A stretch of DNA of 64,000 bases from Phialophora verrucosa. Lineage: Eukaryota; Ascomycota; Eurotiomycetes; Chaetothyriales; Herpotrichiellaceae. The notes below the pieces were generated by a model. The model made no database searches, was not told the DNA's origin, and was given only the letters and a program-made list of their open reading frames with translations. The translations under genes were made by a program, and so were the position numbers. Shown here in pieces: positions 21,340-33,096 of this stretch (position 1 is its first letter; every line of letters begins with the position of its first letter). The DNA is taken from positions 2,046,001 through 2,110,000 of the forward strand of contig MSED01000009.1 of the NCBI GenBank assembly GCA_002099365.1, in the 5' to 3' direction.

Positions 21340-23403
21340 ATGACGTCGCGAAAACGACCCGCGGAATCAGATCCAGATGGCGCTGTCAGGGCGGCAACCA
21401 AATCGTATTTTGTCACCCCGCTGACGAAACCTCTGACCTCCGATAATCTCAGTCCGCCACCCAGTCCGTCTTCGAATTGCGGCTGCCAGAAGCTCGCCGG
21501 CATGGATCGAATCATCGCTCTGTCGCCGACCCCGACTGTCGTCTTAGACCGGGACCTTGGGATAATTATCATGTCGACTTCTTGGACGCGGCTGGCCAAG
21601 GTCGACCCCGATCAACTTCGCGGCAAGAAATTTCCGGACGCGATCGGCGACTTGCTGCAGCCCGCATCGCGCGACGACATCGTTCGGATAATCCAAGAGG
21701 CCATCGCAAGCCGCAAGGAACAGAAATTCGAGCCCGTGCCAGGCATCGCGACACCGACTTATTGGCGGGTCGAAGCTCTGCCAATTTTCGAGGGCGACGA
21801 CCTCCTCTATGTCGTAGTTAAATGCCTGGACATCACCGAGGAGCTCCAACAGGCCAAAGATCGAGCCGCTCAGCTCGCATCCGCAGAGACCTTTCGGACC
21901 CTGGTCAGCACGCTCAGAGATTACGCCATGTTCATGCTCGATCCCAAGGGCTGCATAGCGACCTGGAATACTGGAGCTATGCTTCTCAAGCAATACAAGG
22001 AGGAAGAAATCATCGGGAAGCATTTTTCAACGTTCTACAGCGAAGAGGACCGGAAAACGCGAAAGCCCGAGAAAGAACTGGAAGTCGCTCTCCGGGAGGG
22101 GAAGGTTGAGGATGAAGGCTGGCGCGTCAGGAAGGATGGCTCTAGGTTTTGGGCCAATGTCATTATATCTCCCGTTTACCGAGAGGGAGTCTTGACAGGC
22201 TTCAGCAAAGTCACACGAGATCTAACGGAACGAAAAGCCGGTGAAGCACGGTTGATTGCCGCTTACGAGGAAGCATCGAAAATGAAGTCGGACTTTTTAG
22301 CGAACATGAGTCACGAAATCCGGACGCCTATGCACGGCATGTTGTCAGCCTTGTCGCTTCTCATTGACACGGGCCTCACGGAAGAGCAGAAGGAACTGAC
22401 CGATATAATAGACGAGTCGGGCGCCATCCTCTTGCAGGTCATCAACGACATCCTCGACTACTCGAAGCTGAGCTCCGGTTCCTTTTCCATAAACAAAGAG
22501 GTCATGAACATTGCTGATATAGTTGGTGCGGTCCGACGATGTTTCAACATTGGTTCTAACGAGGTGCTGAGATTTGAGGTCGATCTGGACCCTCACCTGC
22601 CAGCTTTTGCTCAAGGAGACCCTCTTCGATACCGGCAGATCCTGCAGAACCTGGTTTCGAACGCGGTCAAGTTCACGGACAAGGGCTATATCCGCGTCAA
22701 AGTTGCCGTCACTCACGAGGACGAAGCCACGTTCGAATTGAGGACAGAAGTGATCGATTCGGGCATTGGCGTAACGCCCGAGGCCGAGAACGTCCTGTTT
22801 ACTCCCTTCACTCAGCTGGACAACTCCTCAACGAAGAAATTCAAGGGCACGGGCCTCGGTCTCTCCATCTGCAAGAGCCTGGCTGAGTTGATGGGCGGTA
22901 ATGTCGGATACATGAAGAACCCCCTGCACCAAGGGAGCATTTTCTTCTTCACGACAAAAGTTAATAAGCTTGAAGCGACGCCAATAAAACCACTTGCAAA
23001 AGCTTCGCCGGATGTTGAACTCAAGAAACTGGCTCATACGAAGCATCTGTTGCTGGTTGAAGACAACGCCATCAACCAGACCATCATGGTCCGTCTATTG
23101 CGAAGTTTCGGTTTCGAGAAGGTGGATGTGGCCGCCGACGGCGCGGAGGGTTTGAAGATGGTCACACAGAAACCCCTGGCATACAGCCTAATTCTGATGG
23201 ACATTTCCATGCCTGTGATGGACGGCGTCACCGCTACAAGGAAGATCCGAGCCGCAGGTCATTCCATGCCCATCGTTGCTATGACGGCCAATGCCCTGAA
23301 GGGAGACGAAGAAGCATATCTAGCCGAAGGCATGAACGACTATATTGCGAAGCCTGTGGATCGAAGGTTGCTTATGGAGTCGTTACTAAGATTGCTGGGC
23401 TGA
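21340..23403 (+). CDS. Hybrid sensor histidine kinase, PAS-PAS-HisKA-HATPase-REC (TcsA/Fos-1-like)
   Basis: Intronless, 687 aa, close to the length of Aspergillus TcsA/Fos-1. Two PAS domains (about 47-165 and 185-300, the second with DGSRFWANVIISPV) precede the HisKA box FLANMSHEIRTPMHG (phosphorylated His325). The ATPase domain has N box QNLVSNAVKFTDKG, G1 DSGIGV and G2 GTGLGLSI. The C-terminal receiver has LLLVEDNAINQ, phospho-acceptor Asp621 in LILMDISMPVMDG, the conserved Thr in AMTANALKGD and Lys in AKPVD. No membrane segment is seen, so it should be a cytoplasmic sensor feeding a histidine phosphotransfer protein and response regulators (Skn7/Ssk1 type). All catalytic boxes are intact. 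The TcsA/Fos-1 assignment rests on domain order and length only. Confidence 0.92.
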   Translation: MTSRKRPAESDPDGAVRAATKSYFVTPLTKPLTSDNLSPPPSPSSNCGCQKLAGMDRIIALSPTPTVVLDRDLGIIIMSTSWTRLAKVDPDQLRGKKFPDAIGDLLQPASRDDIVRIIQEAIASRKEQKFEPVPGIATPTYWRVEALPIFEGDDLLYVVVKCLDITEELQQAKDRAAQLASAETFRTLVSTLRDYAMFMLDPKGCIATWNTGAMLLKQYKEEEIIGKHFSTFYSEEDRKTRKPEKELEVALREGKVEDEGWRVRKDGSRFWANVIISPVYREGVLTGFSKVTRDLTERKAGEARLIAAYEEASKMKSDFLANMSHEIRTPMHGMLSALSLLIDTGLTEEQKELTDIIDESGAILLQVINDILDYSKLSSGSFSINKEVMNIADIVGAVRRCFNIGSNEVLRFEVDLDPHLPAFAQGDPLRYRQILQNLVSNAVKFTDKGYIRVKVAVTHEDEATFELRTEVIDSGIGVTPEAENVLFTPFTQLDNSSTKKFKGTGLGLSICKSLAELMGGNVGYMKNPLHQGSIFFFTTKVNKLEATPIKPLAKASPDVELKKLAHTKHLLLVEDNAINQTIMVRLLRSFGFEKVDVAADGAEGLKMVTQKPLAYSLILMDISMPVMDGVTATRKIRAAGHSMPIVAMTANALKGDEEAYLAEGMNDYIAKPVDRRLLMESLLRLLG

Positions 23404-24838
23404 ATTGTCGCCAACAGGACACTGATCAATCCAACTTCCGGGCCACCATATCTCCAAATCCACGAGACAGGATGGAAATCTGTCCCAATCCCCTCATCTC
23501 CCTATCATATCCATGCGCACCAGGAACGATCGTTCGTCAAATGTTTGAATCGGCCACCAGTGGTAGAGAGACCGTCGCCACTACGCGGCGAAAGGACGCA
23601 CAAGATTTGCGGCTCCGTGAAATAGCACGGAACACAGAATGTCTCTCTGAACTCCGACCGACAACAATCTTGAGAGAATCAGTGAGGACCAACCGAATGA
23701 ACCAAGCGACTCAAATTCTAGATCGAATGACTGGAAAGGATTCAGCCAGTGTTGCAGCTTCAAAATAGGAGCACCACGGATAAGCGTATATCAGGTGGCT
23801 AGACGACTTGAGGGATCCTTAAGTGCATCTCTCAACACCGAGGCCGCTACTTGGAACGAATTCAGCCTGCCGAAGGAAGACTCGCTCGCGGCGTGATCGA
23901 TACAACGCGAAGCGCTATCACGCAGTGGCAAAGCCCCTTCTTGGAGTCGAGAAGGGGGGCCATCCCATGGGAACACCAGGCTCGTTCGAATCCAGTCCCT
24001 GCATGGGAGACTCAGAAAGTCAATCGTTCTCGACGGCATTCCACTTCCGAAAGCATACTCTTTACAAATACGATTCGAGCCTGTCCGGGATGCGGCCCCT
24101 CACGATACATTCTCCTGTTCGGTCATGTTCGTCAACGAGGAACGCATATTCCTTCGCTTTATATAACGTCTACAACGAGAAGGTGCCAAGGAGGATTCGC
24201 GCGATGCGAGCGGTGGGCTTACGTTTCATCCCCGCGACTGGGCTGTGTCCACACCAAGCAAGCTCCAGTACACCCGGAACATCGCCTTCCTGGCCTATGA
24301 AGCCGATGGAACCCCGATACGTAGCGTTCAAGGGGGTCCCTTATTGGTCGCCCTCCCGATCTCATGGTTGATAAGAGAGCGGAGCAAGCTCTCCACTAGA
24401 ACACAGCACGACTGCTTGGGCACACGGTGACTGGGTGTAACTACAAGCATTTAGAAATGGATCCATAAGAATATGGAATTACTCAAGAGAATAGAAGTAA
24501 GAGGCGGTGCCTCCAATAATAAGGCCAGGCGCCGCTTACTCATTCATTACTACTGTGCAAAGTACCCCCCGGGGCGAGAAAAGTGGCCGTCGCAGCCCTG
24601 CGCAATTGATTATCCAAGCAAAGCTGCAAGCACTCTTAGAACATTTTGTGCCAGCTCTCTCACTACTCCATCATCCTTTGTTCCTCAATATAGCACGTCG
24701 CTTAGCACTAGAGTCATGCGCTCCTGAGAAATACCATCTTTCCTTCTGGTCCTTGGTAGCCTTCCTGGGCTGATGGGTCGAACGTTATCAAGACGCGCTT
24801 CCACATCATGAAGCAGTCCTCGCTTGAGCGATACTCAT
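23404..24838. other. Intergenic region
   Basis: About 1.4 kb. Two long plus-strand frames (23823-24371, 23851-24300) overlap out of phase with no domain and are probably chance. Bases about 23935-23958 form a perfect 8-bp inverted repeat (ccccttct and agaagggg around an 8-base loop). An ATG at 24808 opens a 51-codon frame overlapping the next gene's start out of phase. Confidence 0.45.
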
Positions 24839-26737
24839 ATGGCTGCCGACCGACGGAAACAATTCCTATTTCTCAACCAGTCCTTCTCTTCTGGCCCCCG
24901 CTCCCAGAGGGAGAAAGAGCTTCAGGATGCCGACCGTCGGGCCCACGCCGCGCGCAACTCTAGACCGAAGCGTTCTATTCCTCTCACCGACAACGTGGCC
25001 TTGGCACCAAAGAGCCGACTGCTGAAGAAGACCAGCCGACAATCGGTTGAAGAAGTCCCACCAGGTCATCTTCAGTCCGCAAAGCCGTCCAAAAAGAGAT
25101 ACCTGGTCGTGCGGTCCAGAACCCGGAAGACTGAAGAGCACTCCACGGCACTGCCTTGTGATGCCGGGCCTCTGACCACTATGCCTTCCATCGGTCAAGG
25201 CAACTGTGACCCCTTCGACACCGCCTCAGTGACCGGGCTGCCTCCTTTCATTTATGGGATCTTGGATTATTGTGAGCTTATCCCTCCATTGGGCCGTGTC
25301 AGCGTGACGTCGCAGAGGTTGCAGGCATCTAGAGCCTCGCCCGGCCCAGGCCTTCTTGAAACACTACGTATTGAGAATACTGATACTGATGCTTGTGTGC
25401 TGAGGCAGGCTTCCGCAATGTGTGGCCGACTTTGAGCTGCTCAGACCCGCAAACAGAAGCCAAACTTGCAGTCACAAGGAGACAGGTTATTCGAGACCAT
25501 GCGTTTCTGCTCCACGCATATACTGCCAATGCCGCTGGGCATCACCTACGCCTCCACCCCCCAGGCGACCCTGCTCGGACCCTGTTGACGCAAGCACGGT
25601 CGTACCATGAAGGGAAGACTCTCGAAACCGTCTCAGACGTATTGAGAGACCACACGGGCCCGGTTCCTGATGGAGTTCTGCTAGCCCTATTCATCACCGT
25701 TTTCCCCGCGGGTGATTACGATGCCTACGTATGCAAATACCCTGCATCTCCACTGGCTGCCGCTCAAAGTCTACACCTCTATGCGAACCTGGACATAACA
25801 CCTGGCAAGATACAGCAGATCCAGAGAATGACCCGTCTGCTTGAAACCCGCGGTGGTGTGGACGGAGTGTCTCAACGCGAATGGGTGCACGCGGTAATCC
25901 TGTAGGTTTCAGGAGCTCCAGGGGCTCATTCTGACGAAGAGTGGCTGATCTTTGCCTCCCAGTGCTGACGTGTTCGTCTCATCCCGACTTGGGGTGCGTC
26001 CCATCTGGGGCTGGCCGACGTCGTTGCGATACCTTTTTGACGCATTCAATAGCCTGGTCCTCGATCCCCATGCATTCCAGCTGTCCCTTGTGATGGGCCA
26101 CGGGTTCTCGTGCCTGAAACACCGCGAGCTTCTCCAGATCTTGATGTTCTCGTGTCGAGCAACGCTGGCGCTCGACCTTCATCGTCGCAAAGTCGATAAC
26201 GCCCCGCAAATCTGGGAGATAGCCAAGGTCAGAAACGCGATCCAGCATAAATTATGCTGCCTGGATCCTCCAACGGAACTCGTGCCTTCTCATGACGACT
26301 CGGTCTACGACATCGTACGTCTCGCCGCGTTGATCTACAGCGACTTGGTCCTATTTCCGCTGGGCGACTCTGTGAGCATCAAGCCACGGCTCGCATACGA
26401 CCTGAGAAAAGCATTAGAGCTGCATTCCACGGGAGATGGACCGCAACGTGAAGCCGAGGTCGAGCTCATGAGCTGGTGCACAACGATGGGGGCGATTGCG
26501 GCCTATGGCACGGTACATCAGGAGTGGTTCGTCGAGCGGCTGACGCAAGCGCTGCGCGAGGACGAACGACTCCTCAACTGGACCTTCTTTCAGACACTGA
26601 TGTCGCACTATTTGTGGTGGGACTATGTCCTTCAGCCACGTTGCTGGGACATCTGGAGCGAGGCGACACAGATGGTACAGCCAGACCGCACGGCATCTCG
26701 ATCTACCGAAACGCCCGGTACGGTGGTATCTCAGTAG
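24839..26737 (+). CDS. Fungal-specific transcription factor (DUF3468/Fungal_trans_2 type) without a zinc cluster
   Basis: Three exons, 24839-25271, 25409-25901 and 25963-26737; 566 aa. The N-terminus KQFLFLNQSF followed by a charged block of spaced Arg/Lys and RRAHAARNSR is the pattern seen in the DUF3468 regulator group. No Zn2Cys6 cluster (CxxCxxxxxxC) is present. The C-terminal half is helical with aromatic-rich segments (WGWPTSLRYLFDAF, LMSHYLWWDYV), typical of the regulatory middle-homology region. Whether it binds DNA itself is therefore open. Both introns rejoin the frame exactly (DY-CFRNVW and AVI-LADVFV). The stop lies about 20 bp before the minisatellite. Confidence 0.82.
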
Positions 26738-26758
26738 TTGTTCCTGCCGGACGGGAGT

Positions 26759-26940
26759 GTTGTCGGCGGTGTTGTCGGCGGTGTTGTCGGCGGTGTTGTC
26801 GGCGGTGTTGTCGGCGGTGTTGTCGGCGGTGTTGTCGGCGGTGTTGTCGGCGGTGTTGTCGGCGGTGTTGTCGGCGGTGTTGTCGGCGGTGTTGTCGGCG
26901 GTGTTGTCGGCGGTGTTGTCGGCGGTGTTGTCGGCGGTCT
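26759..26940. repeat. 12-bp minisatellite, about 15 copies
   Basis: The unit TGTCGGCGGTGT runs head to tail for 180 bp with only one changed base, in the last copy. It begins about 20 bp after the stop codon of the transcription factor, so it lies in its 3' UTR or just beyond. Since 12 is a multiple of three and the unit has no stop codon in any frame, all six frames stay open across it. The predicted peptides (GVVG, LSAV, TPPT, CCRR repeats) are products of the repeat and not evidence of a protein. Near-perfect copies suggest recent expansion and likely length variation between strains. Confidence 0.95.
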
Positions 26941-27756
26941 ATTGGCGCTCGCCATTACACGCATAAGGTACATATTGATATTGCGCCTCCAATACAGATC
27001 GCCTCCTTGCTACTTTGCATCAGTCTGCCAAAGATTATACTGGTCCTTTCTCTTGAGACTCACTAGCCTGCTCAATAAAATAGATCACTTGCCTTCACTT
27101 CACCTTTACCTCTATCTCTCGTCTGCCTTTGCACGGGATAATAACCCAGGACACGTGTAATGCGATACGGTGTAATGCGGCACGGCAACGGGATCAACCC
27201 CTCTAACATTAATTATTATTTACTCCGTATTAATATCACCATCTGCAAGTCACTTGGGTAAGTATCTATGTATGTACAATACTGAAGGCACAGTATATAC
27301 TCGTACAGGACACGGTGGTAGTACCCAACAGTCTATCATCATCCTTCATTCTATTCGCTACGCAGACGTCGCTACGCAGCCACGTGGGCCCCCCATTGCT
27401 GTCGTATCACCTATTTTTTTTCTTCCTTTCCTGCATTCCTTTCTTTCACTTTGTTCTGGTACTTTTTCTAGCACGGCAATACTGTGGACGTGCGTCAAAG
27501 CAATGCTACGCTAGTATGTAAATGAAGTGTTGCGACTTTTCTCATTTCTTCAAGGAGCGTGCCGTCTGATTAATATGTGCTCGGTGGTACTTTAATTCAC
27601 ACGAACCGGTCTTCCGAGTTTGAGGCTTTGTGCTTGAGTCCTGATATGCAATACGAGGGAACGGCAATACAGAGTTGACACAAAAAGGAACGACGACGCA
27701 CGAAACGAGGACGTCTCTTCTTCCACAACCACGCTCTTCTTTCACCAACCCGCGAA
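26941..27756. other. Intergenic region upstream of the P450
   Basis: AT-richer than its surroundings (attaattattatttactccgtatt near 27210-27230), with pyrimidine-rich stretches at about 27410-27480. No coding frame is supported. It should contain the P450 promoter. Confidence 0.45.
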
Positions 27757-29833
27757 ATGGCATCCAATGCGGTATCAATAAGCACCCCTCTCAAGCAGGC
27801 CATGCCGCTCACACAGATAATGGTCATGGCCATGGCCTTGCTGGTCGGGGTGATCGCTTGGTGGAGATGGCGCGAGAATGCCACCGCCACGAGAATACCG
27901 GATCTACCGTGGGTGGCGCGCCGTGATGGAGTTAGGATTCTACGGAACTGGCGGACGAGGATGTGGTGTTGGTGGAACTACGAGGAGGCTTTGAGGAGGG
28001 CGTATGATGAGGTAGGTAGCGTCTGCTCTTGGCGACGCGCTCGTCAGTGGCAAGGACATCCTGTTCGCATTCTGGGGTGAATGGGTGGACTGGGTTGGTG
28101 GAAGAGAAAGCCCAAAACCCCTGCCATTCCCTGTATGCGACTTCGTCCCTTGATCAGCTCCTCTGACCCGTCCATGTCCGCCACAGTTCGCCCGACATTC
28201 TAAACCTTGCATCCTCGCCACGCTTGGCGGCGAAGTTGTTCTTCTCCCGCCTTGCAGCACCGCGTGGCTGGTATCTCAGCCTGCCACTGTCCTCAGCCCC
28301 GTCGAAGCACGAAAACGAATCCTTCAAACCAAATATACATTCCCGCGGCCCGAGATAGTGGATCGTCCGGTTCACTGTGACATCCTTGATTCGGAGTTGA
28401 CCATCCAAACGTCAACGGTCATGGCGGATGTGTGTGATGAGTTGAAGGAGGCGGTAGATCAGATTTGGGGGGAAGAACCGGATTTGGGCCCCGAGGAGAA
28501 TGAGGACGAGGAACAGGAAAGGGTGGCAAAGGACGGGTGGAAGACGGTGGTGCTGTCTGATAGTATGACGAACATTGTGGCCAGAGTGAGCAATCGGGTG
28601 TTTGTGGGGTTACCGCTTTGTGAGTATACTCGCTCTACTCTGCTGGTCGTGTGTGGAAGCCTCCGCTACGGAAGACTGATCTAGCTCCATGTTCCCGTTC
28701 CAGGCCGCGACGAGAGCTATCTCAAGAGTGCGATCGGGTTCGCCGGGAACGTCACCTTTTCCGCCACGATATTGTCCCTTGTCCCGGGCGTCATCCACTC
28801 ACTGGTCGGCCCGCTAGCCACGTATACCATCCGCAAGCACGCCCGACATTTCACTGGGATCCTCACTCCCGAGATCCTCAGGCGTCAAACTCAGGTATCA
28901 GGTGAGCGAAACAATGCAACCTCTGGAGAAAAGGACGACCTCCTCCAGTGGCTGCTTACACGAACTCAGACCAGTTCTCATCCCACCCCCGACGAGACCG
29001 GCCCGGAGGTACTTTGCGCTCGTCTTCTGCACGCTAACTTCGCCTCCATCCCCACGACCAGTTTCATTGCCACGAATGCCCTGCTTGACATTCTGGCCGC
29101 GCCGCGGCACGAGCGCGTCCCGGAAACATTGCGGCGAGAAGCCCTCGATACCATGGGCTGGGGAGGGAATGGTGACGGGGACGGGGCCGGGGCCGGGGCC
29201 GACAAAAAGTGGCACCGCACCAGCCTCTCCGAGATGCATTGCCTCGATTCGGCCCTGCGAGAAAGCTCCCGTCGCGCAAGCATCCTTGGCGTAGGCCACA
29301 CCCGGGTGGTGACCGCCCCAGGCGGAGTCACCACGCCTGAAGGCTGGCATATCCCCCGAGGATGCATGGTCGGGACACACAGCTGGGGTACTCAACACGA
29401 CGAAGACCTCTATCCAGAGGCTACGAAATACAAGGCCTTTCGGTTTGTCGAGACGGCGGATGGGAACCGGGGCGTCGGACACGCCAAAGGTCAAGATGTA
29501 GACGGAGACGGAGACGAAAGCGAACACAGAAACCCTGACGGCCTGCCTGCTCGTTTACCCTTGGCCACCACATCGCCTTCGCATCTCGGATACGAACACG
29601 ACCCGCACGACTGTCCTGGACGGCTCTTCGCGGTCGAGGAGCTGAAGTTGTTGCTCGCGTACCTGTTGAGCACGTATGAGATCCAAATGGTCATGGAGGG
29701 CGGGATTGGAGGGAACTGGAACGGCAGGGGCGTCAGATCGGAGTCGTATTGGGTGGGACCCGTTCGTGTCCCGCCCACGGGGGCCAAGGTCAGGGTTCGG
29801 CGGAGGAAGGAGTATTCCGATAGAGAGGTGTAG
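27757..29833 (+). CDS. Cytochrome P450 monooxygenase, divergent, with acidic and glycine-rich insertions
   Basis: Three exons, 27757-28011, 28187-28619 and 28704-29833; 605 aa, about 80 longer than most fungal P450s. An N-terminal membrane anchor (about residues 18-40) suggests ER attachment. The K-helix ExxR is ESSR (Glu416, Arg419). The heme loop reads GYEHDPHDCPGRLFA with Cys533 as the iron ligand; the usual FGxGxHxCPG start is changed to LGYEHDPHDCPG, one residue longer before the cysteine. The I-helix region is FASIPTTSFIATNAL, resembling the fungal ent-kaurene-oxidase-like group. Extra length comes from an acidic insert (PEENEDEEQER), a GDGDGAGAG stretch just before the K-helix region and an Asp/Gly-rich insert before the heme loop. 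It should hydroxylate a lipophilic substrate if active; none can be named. No CYP family is assigned. Confidence 0.85.
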
Positions 29834-30084
29834 TGGCTAGGAGGAGCTAATTAAGAACGACGACGAGGACGAGGAGGAGGGGCGGGGGGGGAAGGTCGAT
29901 TCCGGCCGTCGCTATACACAAGAAGTAGCTTGGTTCCTATTTGGCTCGGGTCTCATCAGGTAACTGGGAACAAATTATGACAGAGTGGACACACCGATCC
30001 CTCATGTAAGGTTTATGAGTAGTTCGAACGGGACAACGATACGAGGTATCCGACCTCTGCGATGGACGACCAGTCTTGACCAAT

Positions 30085-32065
30085 CTAACCCCATACTCCC
30101 TCCTGTTCGACCCACTCTTCCGACACGCCAAGCAGCGTATCTACCTCGACCCCGGCCATGAATGAGCCCTCGCTCGACCTCTCTTCATACCATACCATCT
30201 GGCAAACGCCGATCCGAGCCCACGCCCGAAGGTCGAGCACATCCACATCAGACTGCGGTTGTGAATCCCACTGCCGCCGAGTCTTGTGGACGGCCCAGGC
30301 TTCTGGCCCTGGTTTGAGCAGGAGTAGGCCGTCGAAGTCGATCGTCCGGCCTACTTCGAGGGATTCTCGAACAGAGAGAAGCAGGACCGCTAGCGAATGG
30401 GAGCCGAATTGCCTGATCACACGGTTGACGTCTGTCGCGGACCTATCTTCTTCCCTCGCTTGGTCTGAATCTGCAGCGCTGCCCATGCCGGACAAATCTG
30501 GCCCGGCATCGAGGTATACATGGAACTCGGTCCAAATCGGCGTGAAGCGTATCGAGCGAGAGCTGGCCACGATTCTGTCGAATGGACAAACTCTACCCCG
30601 AAAAGTTGCCCACGGCGCAGAGGGGCCTTCCCTTGCAGATAACGTGCAGTGGGCCTTGGGAAGGTAGACGTCCTTGTTGAGCATGGAGAGGCCATCGTTG
30701 AATGAACCGGACGCGTAACCTAGTTGTCTGGGTACAGAAGCCGCGCCACATATCCGCCACGCTCTACCGGCCAGGGCCGGAGTATCGTGTTGGAACAGCT
30801 GGCTCGTGGGGGGGAACTTGTCCAGAATTAAAGCGCCCAGCTCATCTTCCAACTCGGTGAGCGTGAAGGACTGTGTCTCGGCGGGTTCTCGTCCAGATCT
30901 GCCCACCCGCGCTTTGCCTACTCGAAACTCGTCCCCAAAGATCTGCATGATGCCGTACACTCTGTCCAGCTCGAACTCGCTGGTCCGAAAGCGCGCACAG
31001 GCCAGGACCTGCATTGGTGATGTGCTCAACGGACCCTGCAGGCCAGCGCGGAACCAGAGATCTCTAAACCGGGACAAGAGCTCTGTCATCTCGCCGTGCC
31101 GAGGATTAGAGGCCCTCTCAATAAGATCTGTAGCTACTCCACGGACGTAGAAGAGGTCTAGTGGCCTTTTTCGGTCCGACAAACTGCACAGTCCGGAGTT
31201 GGTCACGATGAAGGCCGCCTGCTGGATGAAAGATTCCTGTAATGTCCACATGGACCCGAACCAGGGGTCTTGGAGGAGTGTGCAGAAGATGTCCACGTGC
31301 TTCACCATCTCTTGAGGGCTCTTGTCGCTGCGTTTCGAGAACGCTTGACCTAACTGGGCTGGGTCTGCTGTCGTCAGCCAGACGTATGCGGTCCGGGCGC
31401 CTCGGAATATTCGGGCCTCTGCGCGCATCCATCAGCGGGAGTGTACACGTATCGGCTTTGACTGAAGTTCTAACTGCAATAGTGACTGACTGCTGCATGC
31501 ACGGAAAGGGCTTTCAGAGCGATGACTTACGACGACCCACCTCTGAGCCCGCAACAGGACTGTTCTGCCACTGCGGAATGCACGCAACGTCAAGCCATAC
31601 GAAAGGTGAAGCGTCCCCGGTAGACTCCTTTGCAGAGTTTTCAACGACCACTTGTAAGACCTGGTGGAATTGCGTAGCCGTGAAGTGATGGGGAGAGACC
31701 TTCGGAATCTCCCAAGGCACACCTATGACTTGAAGCGCCTCCACCTTCGAGTATGCATCCGTCAGGCGCCAGCGTCCCCATGTGTAGCTGACGATAGCGT
31801 ACTCGGGGGACTTCACGCCATTGTAGCTGTTGTCCGGGCGCCACGGGTACGATGTCATAGTGGGTACGTGCAGCAGTCTCCGCGGCCACCTGCTTTGCTC
31901 GTCGAAGTCGCAATGGTCGTGATCATCCTGAAAGTCTGCACGTTGGCCTTGAGCGGCAGTGTCGTGGTCTGACCGCACGGGTTGAGAACGTGCCCTTTGG
32001 GATTGAGGAGATGCGAGCTCTGGGTCAGGTTCCACTGCGCGAGGGAGATGGACGTGCCATGTCAT
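30085..32065 (-). CDS. HET-domain (heterokaryon incompatibility) protein
   Basis: Two exons, 32065-31531 and 31418-30085; 622 aa, 112-bp intron. The HET domain is complete: YAIVSYTWGRWRL, then FTATQFHQVLQVV and FVWLDVACIPQ, and after the intron QARIFRGARTAYVWL and MWTLQESFI. HET proteins act in vegetative incompatibility, where contact between unlike alleles triggers cell death; many paralogues have no known role. The C-terminal 400 residues show no NACHT, ankyrin or WD repeats. A paralogous fragment lies at the left edge of this window. It is divergent from the sugar transporter at 33097. Confidence 0.9.
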
Positions 32066-33096
32066 GGTTTTCCTTTAACTCTGGCTTGAGTCTATGGCCG
32101 ACTCGTCTTGCGTCCAACCCTGGAGCTGTACCCCAGCGGCGCGGAGGGACATGAGAGCACCGAGAGCACGAGACATGGCTTCGTGTGTCGTCGTGAGTTG
32201 GTGCTTGATGGCTCAGATCCACGCTGAGGTCCTCAGACTCAACGCCTCGTGGGGCCGATGGCGTGAATCAACCATGACTGTGGTCCAGACATCAGCCATG
32301 GCAGCGCTCTATCACGTCGGAGGGAGACGTTATGTTCATGGACAGCATCGTGTCGAGATGGTGAAGTGTGTCAGCGGCTGCGTGGCTCACCGTAGTAAAC
32401 TCGCTCTATCGCCACGGTCGAGTATTCGCTCCAGCACGCGCCAACCTATTTCGTTGCTTCGACTCAATTGTATTTCTGACGCTGCTCACTCCAGTGCAAG
32501 TATCCATCAAGCTCCGATATTGTAGCAGCCGGACCTGCATATGCCTTGGGTAAAGGCCAGAAAAAGACGCGTTCCACGCTGACGAGCCAATCACTGCTCA
32601 TGCTCTCATCATATCCGATTGCTTTGCCGTGGTTCATGTTTCTGACGAGCCGAATGTCAGAAATAAAATGGACAATGTCAGAAAGGTTACGGAGCCACAA
32701 CCAAAACTCCAGCCTAGTGGAGGCTCCAAGCCCTCATAGGCCTTCTGCAGTGGCACTCAGTCCCCAAGATGCGTTCGCCAGACTCTTGTCTAGAACCCAC
32801 CACCCATGCTAAAGCCACGACCGACCGATCTAGTCCCGCGGAACCTTTCGCCATGCTCCCCACATTCATTCTCGTGGAGCTAGAAGAGAGCCGAGCTATC
32901 AAAGTCCGGGGTACTGCTCTGATGCTCGTATACTCCCGGAGAAGTAACGTGACTGCATCCGAGTCCACGCGGAGAACTCGAGACACCACAGACTATAAAG
33001 GAGCCGAACTTGCTGTTGAGTCGGCTGGGCTTCTGAGATTCTCGCCTCACGCTCAAGCACTCTGGTCGAAAGATACAGGAATCCGTCATATTCAAT
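32066..33096. promoter_or_regulatory. Divergent intergenic region between the HET gene and the sugar transporter
   Basis: Roughly 1 kb holding both promoters. Frames such as 32094-32525 have no domain. A run of overlapping short frames on both strands at 32400-33000 shows no conserved motif. Confidence 0.45.

Noticed and set aside
23960..24010. GTTCGAATCC box suggesting a tRNA
   Set aside because: The flanking bases do not form the T-stem and there is no D-arm.
23823..24371. 182-codon frame as a gene
   Set aside because: A second long frame overlaps it, no domain or splice structure is seen and the composition looks non-coding.
26759..26940. CRISPR array
   Set aside because: The repeat is a head-to-tail 12-mer with no spacers, in a fungal genome.
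26625..27160. Long open frames through the 12-bp repeat on both strands
   Set aside because: They are open only because the unit is a multiple of three without stops; their translations are pure repeat.
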